Origin: Tetracladium setigerum
Lineage: Eukaryota; Ascomycota; Leotiomycetes; Helotiales
Direction: 5' to 3'
Assembly: GCA_031472005.1 (NCBI GenBank)
Contig: PZJY01000001.1
Span: 3,410,001 to 3,474,000, forward strand
Length of the DNA stretch: 64,000 bases
Under the pieces are notes generated by a model. It saw nothing but the letters and a program-made list of their open reading frames with translations. It had not been told where the DNA came from and ran no database searches. The first letter of the stretch is position 1; each line of letters opens with the position of its first letter. The translations under genes were made by a program, and so were the position numbers. Below, piece after piece: positions 1 through 12,000 of the stretch.

Positions 1-3000
1 TCAATGCTCTTCTTCTTTTGTTGCTTTTTAGACAACTTCTTTGTCGGAGTTTCCTTCACTTCTGATGTCACATCTTTACTCTTGTCTGACGTTGTAAGTG
101 CAGTAGTTGCCGATGCGGTAACCGCTGCAATTCCGGCCGCTAGCTTCGGAACGATGCTACTAGATTCTGCTTCGCTCTTGTCTTTCACTGGTGCTGCCTT
201 CACAACTGGCTGCCTCGAGTCTCTCAAACTCCCCAAATCTTTAGATTGTTGCTTCTTCCCCTTCTTCCCCTTCTTTGTTGGCCTTGAAAAGTCGTCCAGT
301 GGTGCCGCTTCAGTCGTGCTGGCAATGTGAGACAGTGATTCATCCCGTGCAATTTCTTCGATGATGGGCACATCTCTCTCAATCTCAGCTTCCTCCACTT
401 CGTCAGCCCAACTTGTTAGTGGCTTGGTAGGTGAAGCACCCTCAGTGGTAGCAAGATCTAGAGTTGCCTGTCGTTTTCTCTTGTCCTTCTTGGATTCTTT
501 TCTTGAGAGCTCCTCCACTGGCACAACCTCAGATTCTAGAGACCGCTCAATAGTACCATGCTCGACGACTTCTGTTTCGGCTTGCTGAAGAGCAATCTCT
601 TTGGAAACTGTCTCTACTGGCAGAGGTGGTGTAAATGATGTGCTCGGACCACTCTCCGAACCAGCTCGAGATGCTCGTTTGGTCTTTTTGTCCTTTTTCG
701 ACTTCTTAGCAGAAGGTGCCCATTCGGCATCCGCTTCTGGGACAGATGATTCTATGGCCTCCTGAGCGGGGTTTTCTTGTACGGGAGGATCCGGGACTGT
801 CTTGTCAAAAGTTTCGGAGGCGTCCAAGACCGGTCCTTGTTCAGAAAGTGGTGTGAATGGTTGTTCAGCAAGTTGTTGATAATCCATGGGATTTGGCTGT
901 CTCATGAAGCTGTCAGATGAATCTAAAGTAGGTTTTGCCTCAATTACTGGCTCGAGCTCGAGTGGTGTGGAAGTCCCAGACATTTTCTTTTTCTTCTTGT
1001 CCTTCTTCGATGGCTTGAGAGGAAATCCGGAGAATTCATCTTCATCGCGGGAATCAACAGTCGTAGGTTCAGGCACGTGAACTTGTGTATCATGGACCAC
1101 CAGAGGCTCAGAAATGGCACGCTCGGCAAGGATGTCTTCGGAAGTAGGGATCTGAGTTTGAGAAAACAGGTGGCCTTCGACGACTTCTGGTACGTCGTCG
1201 AAGGGAGTTGAAAGGTCAGATTGTCGTTGCTTCTTCTTGTCTTTCTTGGACTTTTTGAATGAAGTCGCAGCCCATTCGTCTTCAGCTATTGGTTCATCTG
1301 CAACTGGCACACCTTCTTGCAAATCACGAGTTGCGATTGGCTCAGGGTCAAATAGCTTCCCAGGTTCGATGGAGACTACCTTTTCCTCGGCCGGAGTTGA
1401 GAGACCAGATTGTCGTTGCTTCTTCTTGTCCTTCTTAGACTTTTTAGTTGAAGTTGATGCCCATTCGTCTTCAGCTATTGGTTCAGCTGCAACTGGGACA
1501 TCTTCTTGCAAATCACTAGTTACGAGTGGCTCAGGGTCATCAAGTGGCTTTCCGGGTTCGATGGAGTGTACGGTTTCTTCGGCCGGAGTTGAGAGACCGG
1601 ATTTTCGTTGCTTCTTCTTGTCCTTCTTAGACGTTTTGGTTGAAGTTGAAGCCCACTCATCGTCAGGTATGGGTTCCTCCGAAATGCGTGGTGTTTCTTC
1701 TTGCAAATCACGACTTGCGAGTGGCTCAGGATCCTTGAGTGGTTCGGCAAAGACGACATCCTCCTCGACTGCAGTTGACAAGCCAGATTTCTTCCCTTTC
1801 TTATCCTTCTTGGACTTTTTAGTTGAAGTTGAAGCCCATTCATCGTCAGGTATAGGCTCATCCAAAATGCGTGGTGGGTCTTCTTGTAAATCACGACTTG
1901 CTAGTGGCTCAGGGTCATCGAGTGGCTCAGCAAAAACGACCTCCTCCTCGAGTGGAGTTGACAAGCCAGAGTTCTTCTTTTTCTTGTCCTTCTTGGACCT
2001 TTTCGTTGAAGTCGGAGTCGCCCACTCATCGTCAGGTACAGGCTCATCCGCAACCAGTGTGTCTTCTTGCGAATCGCGAGTTGCGAGCGGCTCGGGATCC
2101 TCGAGTGGTTCGGCAGAGACGACATCCTCCTCGACTGGAGTTGACAAGCTGGGCTTCTTCTTTTTCTTATCTTTTTTAGACTTTTTCATTGAAGTTGAAG
2201 CCCAGTCATCGTCGGGCATTGGCTCATCCGCAATCGGTATGTCTTCTTGCAGATTATGAGTTGCCAGCGGCTGAGTCTCCTCGAGTGGGTTTTCAGGTTT
2301 GGCAAAGGCGGCATCCTCCTCGGCTGGAGTTGATAAGCCAGATTTCGTCTTTTTCTTGTCTTTCTTAGAAGGCTTTCTGGAAACGCCCCATTCTGCCTCG
2401 GGCTCTGCAGCCTGAACGAACTCGGCTGTGGTAGATGCTTTGGAGGTGTCCAGATCGTGATCGGAAGTCGGTTCAACATTCAAGTCCTTTTCAATGGGAG
2501 CAACATCAGATGAGTCTACAGGCGTCGAGAATCCCGATTTCTTCTTCTTGTCTTTCTTGGAAGATTTCTTTGGTGGTTCCCATTCAGGTTCTACTGCTTG
2601 AATGCCTTCGACGGGTTCGGATTGAGGTGCAGCTTCAAAAACTTCCTTTTCGATGAGGGCAATGTCGGGAAACTCTGCAGGTGTTGAAAGTCCAGATTTC
2701 TTCTTCTTGTCTTTTTTGAAGATTTCTTTGTTGGCTCCCATTCAGATTCTGCTACATGGACATCCTGGATGGGGTCAGATTGAGGTACAGCTTCCAAATC
2801 TTCCTTTTCGATTGGGGCAATGTCGTCTACAGGTGTTGAAAGTCCGGATTTCTTCTTTTTGTCTTTCTTGGAAGATTTCTTTGGTGGCTCCCATTCGGGT
2901 TCTGCAACTTGAATGTCTTCGAGGGGTGCGATTTGAGCCTCCAAGTCTTGAGATGGAGCTATTCCAGTATCTAGAAATTTTTCAGGCTCGGTCGAAATGG

Positions 3001-6000
3001 AGATGTCCTTTGGCGTCGAGGATCCAGATTGCTTCTTTTTCTTGTCTTTCTTTGAGGATGTACTTGGCATTGCCCACTCATCCTGGGGCTCTTCTACGGG
3101 TTCGCTGAGAACGACCAGCGGCGCTGTCTTGCTTTCCTGACTAGCGGGCTCCACAGGCGTTTCGCTGAGAACGAGGCTAGCTGGTTCTACAGGCGTTTCA
3201 ACGAGTTTGGCATCCTCAAAGGTATTTGGCAGTTCTTCCACGGGTTGCGAAAGGGTAGTTTTCCCCTTCTTCTTCTCCTTCTTGGAAGCTTTAGTTGGAC
3301 TTTCCCAGCTTTCTTCGGTTTCTGGCAAAGGCTGCGGTGCAAGATCAAGTTCTCTTGACTCTTCAAAAGTTGAGGGAACGCTGACTGCTTCAGAAATTGT
3401 CAATGCCTCCTCGATTGGCGTGGATAAGCCGGATTTCTTGTTCTTCTTGTCCTTCTTCGACTTCTTTGCGACTGAGCCCCACTCGTCAACAGGTTCTTTG
3501 GTGGCGGTCTCTTGAATTGATTCGGAAGGTGGAAGGGGACCAGAAGCCGGTAAAGCTTCCTCGAGAGGTGTGGAGAGTCCAGACGTCTTGCCTTTCTTGT
3601 CCTTTTTGGATTTCTTCGTGACGGGCACATCCCATTCGTCGAATGGTGCAGCTTCAGCGAGGGCTTCTTGAGTTGGTTCCGGTGGTATACTTGGGGGTTC
3701 GGAGGTTGTTGGAGCTTCCTCGAGAGGCGTGGAGAGTCCAGACTTCTTGCCTTTCTTGTCCTTTTTGGATTTCTTCGTGACGGGCACATCCCATTCGTCG
3801 AATGGTGCAGCTTCAGCGAGGGCTTCTTGAGTTGGTTCCGGTGGTATACTTGGGGGTTCGGAGGTTGTTGGAGCTTCCTCGAGAGGCGTGGAGAGTCCAG
3901 ACTTCTTGCCTTTCTTGTCCTTTTTGGATTTCTTCGTGACGGGCACATCCCATTCGTCGAATGGTGCAGCTTCAGCGAGGGCTTCTTGAGTTGGTTCCGG
4001 TGGTATACTTGGGGGTTCGGAGGTTGTTGGAGCTTCCTCGAGAGGCGTGGAGAGTCCAGACTTCTTGCCTTTCTTGTCCTTTTTGGATTTCTTCGTGACA
4101 GGTACATCCCATTCGTCGGAGGGCGCAGTCTCAGCTACGAACTCTTGAGTTGGCTCCAGAGGTATACTTGGGACTTCAGAGGCTGTTGGGGTTCTGACAG
4201 AGGCGTGGAAGAATTAGATTTCTTGCCCTTTTTGTCTTTCTTGCCTTTCTTGGTTGCAAAACTACCCCACTCATCAACCGGCTCGGTTTCTGTGATCTCC
4301 TCCTGAATTGGCTTGGAGGTTTCAGGTGAGGCCGAAACTTCCAATTCTCGTAATGCTGAATCGTCTGTGACGGGCAATGCAACCTCAAGGGCACGCTCAG
4401 CTATGGGTTCCTGGAATTGTAGCGGAACTGCCAGGTCTGCTTGCTCGATCTCATCCATTTCAGGCAGAGCAACCTCTGGCACAGGTGTTGGCTCTTGAGA
4501 GAGTTCCTCAAAGGGTAGGGCAAGGGCTTCGGAAACTTGAGACGGGTTGTCAACAGGCACCAAAGTTTCCAAATCTCGTGGTACCTGTTCATCAATATGG
4601 ACAGCATCAGGCGACACGAAGCTTGTGTGCTCAAGAGGTGTGGAAAGTCCAGATTTCGATTTCTTCTTGTCTTTCTTAGACTTTTTCGTCGAGAGGGATG
4701 AGGACCATTCGTGATCCAGTGGAGGTTCGCCATCTTGAGCAGAAGTGGAAGGCAATTCAACTGGCACAATAGCTATCGTCGAGTCGTCGATTGGAGTGGA
4801 AAGTCCAGATTTTCTCTTATCTTTTTTAGACTTCTTCGTGGAAATGGATGGAGATGCCCATTCCTCATCTGGTTGCGGTTCGGCATCTTGACCAGAAGTG
4901 GAAGGCAATTCAATTGGCACAGCAGGTATCATCGAGTCGTCAATTGGAGTGGAAAGCCCGGATTTTTTCTTTTCCTTTTTTGACTTCTTCATGGAAATAG
5001 AAGGAGATGACCATTCCTCATCTGCTTGCAGTTCGGCATCTTGAATAGAAGTTGATGGAAGGGATGCAGTATCAATGCTCTCGATTGCTTCACTGGATTT
5101 TTCGGAATCATTAAATGGAGTCGAGAGTCCAGATTTCTTGCCTTTCTTCTTGTCTTTCTTTGAATTCTTCGCAGAGAAAGAGCCCCATTCCTCCTCTGGC
5201 AGCTCCGCAGACTCAACCGCAGGGAGAGCGGATGAGGGCTCCTCGAGATCGACGTCATGTGTCGTTTCTGATACGTCCAGTTCCTTTTCAGGCTCAGGAA
5301 CTGGAAGCTCGTCGACTGGTGTGGAGAGTCCGGACTTTTTCTTCTTGTCTTTTTTTGACTTTTTGGAAGGAAGCGATCCCCACTCCTCGTCGGGACCAGG
5401 TGAAGTCTCGATGGGAACCTGTGATTGGGAGTCGTGTTGGGATAATTCGGTTGTCAATTGTGGTTTCGCAAAATCAGAAAGTGTTTCGTCCTCAACCGGA
5501 GCTGTGAAGATGGAGTTCTTCTTCTTCTTGTCCTTCTTTGACGTCTTGGTTGAGAATGACGATGCCAAATCGTCTAACGCATCTCGGGGAGGGCCAGAAC
5601 TGAAATCCAAAAAGCTGGCTTGGGTCTCATCAGAGATCTGCAAATCCTTTGCATCTTCATTTAGTAGAGCAATAGCAAGGGCTTCATCAACGGTGGTCAA
5701 AATAGGATCAAGAGGGGTAGAGATTCCGGAGTTGTCATTGGATTCTGCTTTCGATGATTTGCCTTTCTTCTTGTCTTTCTTGGACTTTTTGGTGGAAGCA
5801 AAGTTTTCAGATGCAACCTCGGGTTCTTGCTCCTGTGGTGTCTCTAGCATTGGCTCGACGTCGAGGGAGGACTGGATTGCCGAAGTTTCTTTGTCGGCAG
5901 TGGAAAGTGGATCACCTGAGATAATGTCCTCGTTCACCTCATATTCAGGAGGAGTGGGAAGCGTTTCTGCGTCTACCGGGCCCTCTTCGAAAGTTGAAGC

Positions 6001-9000
6001 TTGCTGTAAACTCTTGCGCTTTTTCTTGTCCTTTTTAGACTTCTTGTCTGGCAAGTCGAATCCAACATCCAAATCGGGTAGTGCAGTACTCGTTTCTGGC
6101 ACCACGGGTTCCTCGACAAGTTCTCGCGTTTCCGGAACAGGCTCAAATTCGGAAGTTGGCTCGGGTGTTTCATCCTCAACATTCGAGCTCCTGAGTAGAG
6201 TTTTTCGCTTTTTGTCTTTCTTGGACTTCTTTGACGCGAAGCCAAAATCATCAGCAGTTGCTTCAGCTGAAGAGTTGGCAGCAGTGACGTCAACATTGGA
6301 TTCTTCAATAATTGAAGGTTGTTGAGAAGGGCCAGCTTCAAGTTCTGGCTGGCCGAGAGCAGAGTCTTCGAATTTAAGACTCTTATCTTTCTTTGACTTC
6401 TCAATTTCAGGCTCTGGCTGGCCGAGGCCAGAATCCTCGAACACAACGCTCTGTCGTTTCTTCTTGTCCTTTTTGGATTTCTTGGATGGGAAGAGTGACG
6501 AATCATCCTCTGCTGGTGTGGCGGCAGAATCGATATTTAAGTCCTTTGCCTGGGAAAATACTGCTGTGTCCAAGTCGTTATCACCAAGTCTTTCGGAAGA
6601 AGGCTGTTCATCAATTGGACTTTGCGAAAGACTCTCCTTCTTTTTACCTTTCTTCTTGTCTTTCTTCGATTTTGACGTGAACAGTGGAAACTGGTCGTCG
6701 GACGCAGCTTCGGTCGTCTGAGCTACGGCGTCTTCTACTTGAGCAATGGGTGGTTGAGGGTGATCGAAATCGCTGACAGCATCTGGAGGAGGCACTTCCG
6801 CGGCAATTGGATCCAGAGCAGGGTCTCGGCTTGATACGCTTTCTTCAGTTGTTGGTCCCACGATGCTCTCTCGCTTTTTGCCTTTTTTATCTTTTTTCGA
6901 TTTTTTGGTGAATGCAAAATCCTCTTCAGACGGCTCAATTGGGACTACCTCAGAACTTTCATTTGCTGGCTGAGGCAATTTGGTTTCGACGGGCAGATGT
7001 TTGGAAACATCACTCTCCTCAAAATCGGGAACATGGCTCTCTCGCTTTTTACTCTTTTTGTCCTTCTTTGATTTCTTGGTGAATGCGAACTCGTCCTCGG
7101 GCTGCTCCATCGGTGCCTCCTGAGGACTTTCCTCGACTGGCCGAGAAAGATCGGCATTTTCGGACGGTGTGACTTCGGCAGGAAGATCTCGGGAGATGAC
7201 ACTTTCGGATTCGGGTACGACACTGTCACGCTTCTTGCCTTTCTTGTCTTTCTTCGACTTCTTCGTGATTGGAGCGAATTCGTCATCAATATTTTGCGTG
7301 GCATCTTCACCTGCGAACGGGGCTGGGGCTTCAGCTTGTGGAGTTTGGAAACTTGACTGCGGTACAGATTCAGAAGCTGGATCACCTTCGGTATCGAATT
7401 GCAACATGCTCTCTCTCTTTTTGCCCTTCTTATCCTTCTTTGATTTCTTGGCTCCTGACCCGAATTCTTCCTTGAGCTGACGTGCAAGTTCAAGTTGATC
7501 CTCATTATAACCGACTGCGAGGCCATCTCGAAGTGGAGAGGGCTCAACTGCGGGAGAGTCAATGTCACGAGCTGGATCTTCAGGTTGAATCGAGTGTGAG
7601 GAGAGTGATTGGGTAGCATCACCAAAGTAATCTGTGCGAGTTTCCACTTCCAGAGGTGTTTGAGAAGTACTTCGTTTTTTCTTCTCTTTCTTCGACTTCT
7701 TACCAAACTCGGCTTGAAGCTGTCGGGCAAGGGAAAGCTGGTCTTCTTGATAGCCTGCTTCAAGTCCATCACGCTGAGCGGTGTCATCGAAAGTCAAAGC
7801 TTGTGGGTCTTCGAAGGGTGTGACGAATTCGGAGTTGTCTTCAGTTGGCGGAGCGAGAGAAATATCATCTTGGGTAGCTGATCGGGAAAGATCTTTCTTC
7901 TTCTTATCTTTCTTGGATTTCTTATTCCCACTTTCAAATTCAGATTGCAGTTGACGCGCTAACGAGAGCTGATCTTCTTGGTAGCCAGCTTCAAAACCAT
8001 CACGTCGGGGAATGTCTTGAGGTTGTTCCATGGGTGTTGAGAAGCCCAAAGGGGTTTCCGGTTCTTGGTTGAAGGCTTCTTCATCCTGAGTGGTGGTTCT
8101 GGAGAGGCGTTTCTTCTTGTCTTTTTTGGATTTTTTGTCACCACCAGCAAATTCGGCCTGAAGTTGTTTGGCGAGTTCGAGTTTGTCTTCGCTGTAAAGA
8201 CTTCTGCGTAGATCAGGAGCTGGACTATCTACCCCCGATTCGGTGACGGCAGGACCAGTAGAGATACTTCGCGCACGGGCATGTTCAGATGATGTTTCTT
8301 CGCTCGCTCTTGACCTGGAAACTTCACGATCAGGTGTTGACGAGGCGCCTTGACGCTTTTTCTTGTCCTTCTTTGACTTCTTGTTGGCAAATTCTTCTTG
8401 CAACTGACGTGCGAGACTGAGTTGATCATTATTGTATCCCGCTTCAAGGCCATCCTTCAGCTCTGCTTGCACTTGTTGTTGTTCATCGGAGAGAAGAGCG
8501 GCGGCACCCAGTCCCACAGCGGCTAAACCTGTAGCTGCAAGGGCTACGTCGGTAGTTGAATCAAGAACCTTGGGGGATTCCGCGGACTTGAGATCAGATA
8601 TTGGTGCCACTGTATAATTGGGATCCTCTGGGTTTTGGGGTGTCGGTGATTCAGTGGTGTCTTCCCATGACAACGATGATTTGCTCTTTTTGCCCTTCTT
8701 TTTGTCTTTCTTGGAGGATTTGGGTAGTGCAAATTCGTCACTGGGTGTTCCCTCCACCGGCGCCGGAGAGTTGTGTTCAGCGAACAAAGATTTTGGCACC
8801 TCCACAATGTATGGAGAATCGGGGGAAGTTTCATCGAGGGATTGAGGTAGGCTTTGATCATCTTGAGTTTCCCACGAGATGGAGGTCTTGGATTTCTTTC
8901 CCTTTTTCTCTTTTTTTGACTTGGGGGGAGGAAATTCCGTATCGAGGGCGACATCGGTATTGATTGGTTCAAGTTCTGTTGATGGTTGATGCAATGATTG

Positions 9001-12000
9001 GTTTGACTCAGATACTTCCAGAGATGGTGATGCTGGTTCTGGTTCTTCGATGTCGAGATGTCTGTTCTTCTTGCTCTTTTTCTTGTCCTTTTTGGATTGT
9101 GGAGCAGAAAATTGAGGCTCTGCGTCTCGGTCCCAAGATTGAGACGAATCATCCACAGAAGCAGGCATCTCTGGAGTAGTTTCCAGCAAATGGTCAATAG
9201 ATTTTTCAGGCGTTTCTTGTGTGACAGCATCCTGGGTTGATCCTGACAGAGATTCAGAAGTCCCAATGAAATCTTGAATTGGCGGTGTGACATCGGCTAT
9301 TGTTGGATCTGCAGCACCAAGAGACAAAGACAACGCATCTTTTTCTTCCCCTGCCAAATCTTGATTAGGAACCTCAAGGTCTGGTGGCGTCTCCTTTAAA
9401 CTTTCTAATGCTATTGATGCCGCATGATCCAACTCAGGGTTCAACTGTGAGCTGGATTTTTTCGACTTCTTGTCCTTCTTCTTGTCCTTTTTCGATTTGG
9501 GCGCAAAAACGTCATCAACAATATCTGGCTCCGTAGGTGTTGCAAAAGATTTATCTTTCAATGGTTCACGAGAAGTATCCAAGGTAGGGGTTTCCAAAGC
9601 CAACTCGGGAACAACGTCTTCCAAAGTCGAAGAGAATACGGGCTGCATAGGAGTAACGCTTCGATCCTCATCACCCCAATTAAATAATCCATGTTCCTTT
9701 TCCTTCCTGGCTTCAGGGGTAGAGAACACATCAACTTCGCCCTCGATAGGTGTCATCATTCCTTCAGATGCATCATGGAATTCGTCTGCAGTAAGTTCAT
9801 CTAAAGAGTTTTCGGCGGCCACAGGCTCAAGCTCTTGTTGCCACTCCATTGCTTTCTGCTCGTCCATCCCGTTGTCCTTCGTTGATTCGAGGGGAGCAAA
9901 ATCATCAAGTGAAGCGGAATCAATTGTGCTTCCTTCGAGGTCTTTGGTGTCAAAATCTGCGCTCATTTCACTCGGAGGCTCCTTCTGGGAAGAAATCGAC
10001 TCGATCGTCTTCTTGTCCTTTTTCTTGCCTTTTTTGGACTTTGGAAGGTCAAAGTCGTCGGAAACATCGATAGCTCGCGATATTTCTTCGGACTGCTGCA
10101 TTTCAGGATCGCTGATGGCATCACTGAACTCGACTTGTCCCTGGGGTTCCCAAGCTGGAGTAGACATGGCCTTTTTTGAACCCTTCTTTTTGTCTTTCTT
10201 GGACTTAAGAGGTGCAAAATCATCAGTTGGTTCAATGGTTGGAATGTCCTCTACAATTTCTTTCGATTCCGTGACTTCTTGAGCAGGCTCATCCCAAGCT
10301 TCAGTGGAAAGGCTCTTCTTTGAACCCTTCTTCTTATCTTTCTTAGACTTGAGAGGTGCAAAATCATCAATTGGTGCAGGCTCAGCATCGACAAGGGCCG
10401 GAATGTCCTCCACAATCTCCTTCGATTCCACGGCTTCATCAGTAGGCTCATCCCAAGTTGGAGTGGAAAAGCTCTTCTTTGAACCCTTCTTTTTGTCTTT
10501 CTTCGACTTAAGAGGTGCAAAATCATCGATTGATGCAGGCTCAGCATCGACAATGGTTTGAATCTCCTCCACAATCTCCCTTGATTCCACGGCTTCATCA
10601 GCAGGGTCATCCCAAGCGAGAGCTGAAGTACCCTTCTTTGAACCTTTCTTCTTGTCTTTCTTCGACTTAGGGAGTGCAAAGTCATCGATTAGTGCAGGTT
10701 CAAGTTCGGGTTTAGCGTCGACAATGACAGGGACTTCTTCGAGAATCTCTCCCGGCTCCGTAACTTCTTCAACGGGTTCATCCCATGCCAAAGACTTGTT
10801 CTTCTTCTTCTTGTCTTTCTTAGACTTGGGGAGCGCAAAGTCTTCGATTGGTGCAGGTTCAAGTTCCAATTTAGCGTCGACAATGACAGGGACTTCTTCG
10901 AGAATCTCTCCCGGCTCCGTAACTTCTTCAACGGGTTCATCCCATGCCAAAGATTTATTCTTCTTCTTGCCCTTCTTGCCCTTTTTGAATTTGAGAAGCG
11001 TAGAATCTTCGATTGGTGCTGGTGCTGGTGCGGCTTCAGCATCAACATGAACCGGTACATCTTCAAGAATTTCTCTTGACTCCGTGACTTCTTCAGCAGG
11101 TTCATCCCATGCTGAGAACGCCTTGTCCTTCTTCTTATCCTTTTTCTTGTCCTTTTTGGATTTCGGAAGATCCAATTCGGCGGTTGCATCCTCCACGACC
11201 GCATCAGTCAATGGAATATCGCGTGAAGTGTCAGTCGGGAGTTCGGGAGCCGCGAGATCCTCTCGAGTTGCTGAATGGGAGAGTCCTTTGCCCTTTTTCT
11301 TGTCTTTCTTGGATTTCGGAGGCGCGAAGTCATCAATTTCGGTCTCGATGGGAGGAATATCTTGCAAAGTATCCGTGATCGGCTCAGGAATCGTGACATC
11401 GTCTCGACTTGAAGACCCAGAAAGTGCGTTATCCTTCTTCTTGTCTTTCTTAGATTTTGGAGGGGCGGAGCCATCAACTTCGGTCTCGGTGGGAGGAATA
11501 TCTTGCAGAATATCCGTAACTGGTTCAGAAATCGTGAAATCCTCTTGAGTTGCGGAACGGGAAAGTCCTTTGGCCTTTTTCTTGTCTTTCTTGGATTTTG
11601 GAAGATCGAAATCATTGATTTCGGGCTCTGCGTGCTCAGGAGGGAGTGGTACACTAGGAAGGGCATCGACATTTGTCTCGGGAAGATTCAAGTCTTCTTG
11701 AGTTGACGAGCGAGACAGATCCTTGCCCTTCTTCTTCCCCTTCTTGTCTTTCTTGGATTTTGGGAGATCGAAGTCATCGATTTCGGGCTCTGCATGTTCA
11801 AGAGGAAGTGGTAGTTGAGGGACGGCCTCAAGATTTGTCTCGGGAAGATTCAAGTCTTCTTGAGTTGACGAGCGAGACAGATCCTTGCCCTTCTTCTTCC
11901 CCTTCTTGTCTTTCTTAGATTTTGGAAGATCGAAGTCATTGATTTGGGGCTCTGCATGTTCAAGAGGGAGTGGTACCTCAGGGACGGCCTCAAGATTTGT

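Noticed and set aside
1237..2259. Long plus-strand frame of Ser/Phe-rich repeats (and similar ones at 5075-6325 and 3668-4306)
   Set aside because: It is the exact antisense of the Lys-cluster array; SFLDF is the complement of the Lys codons. No independent start context or splice signals.
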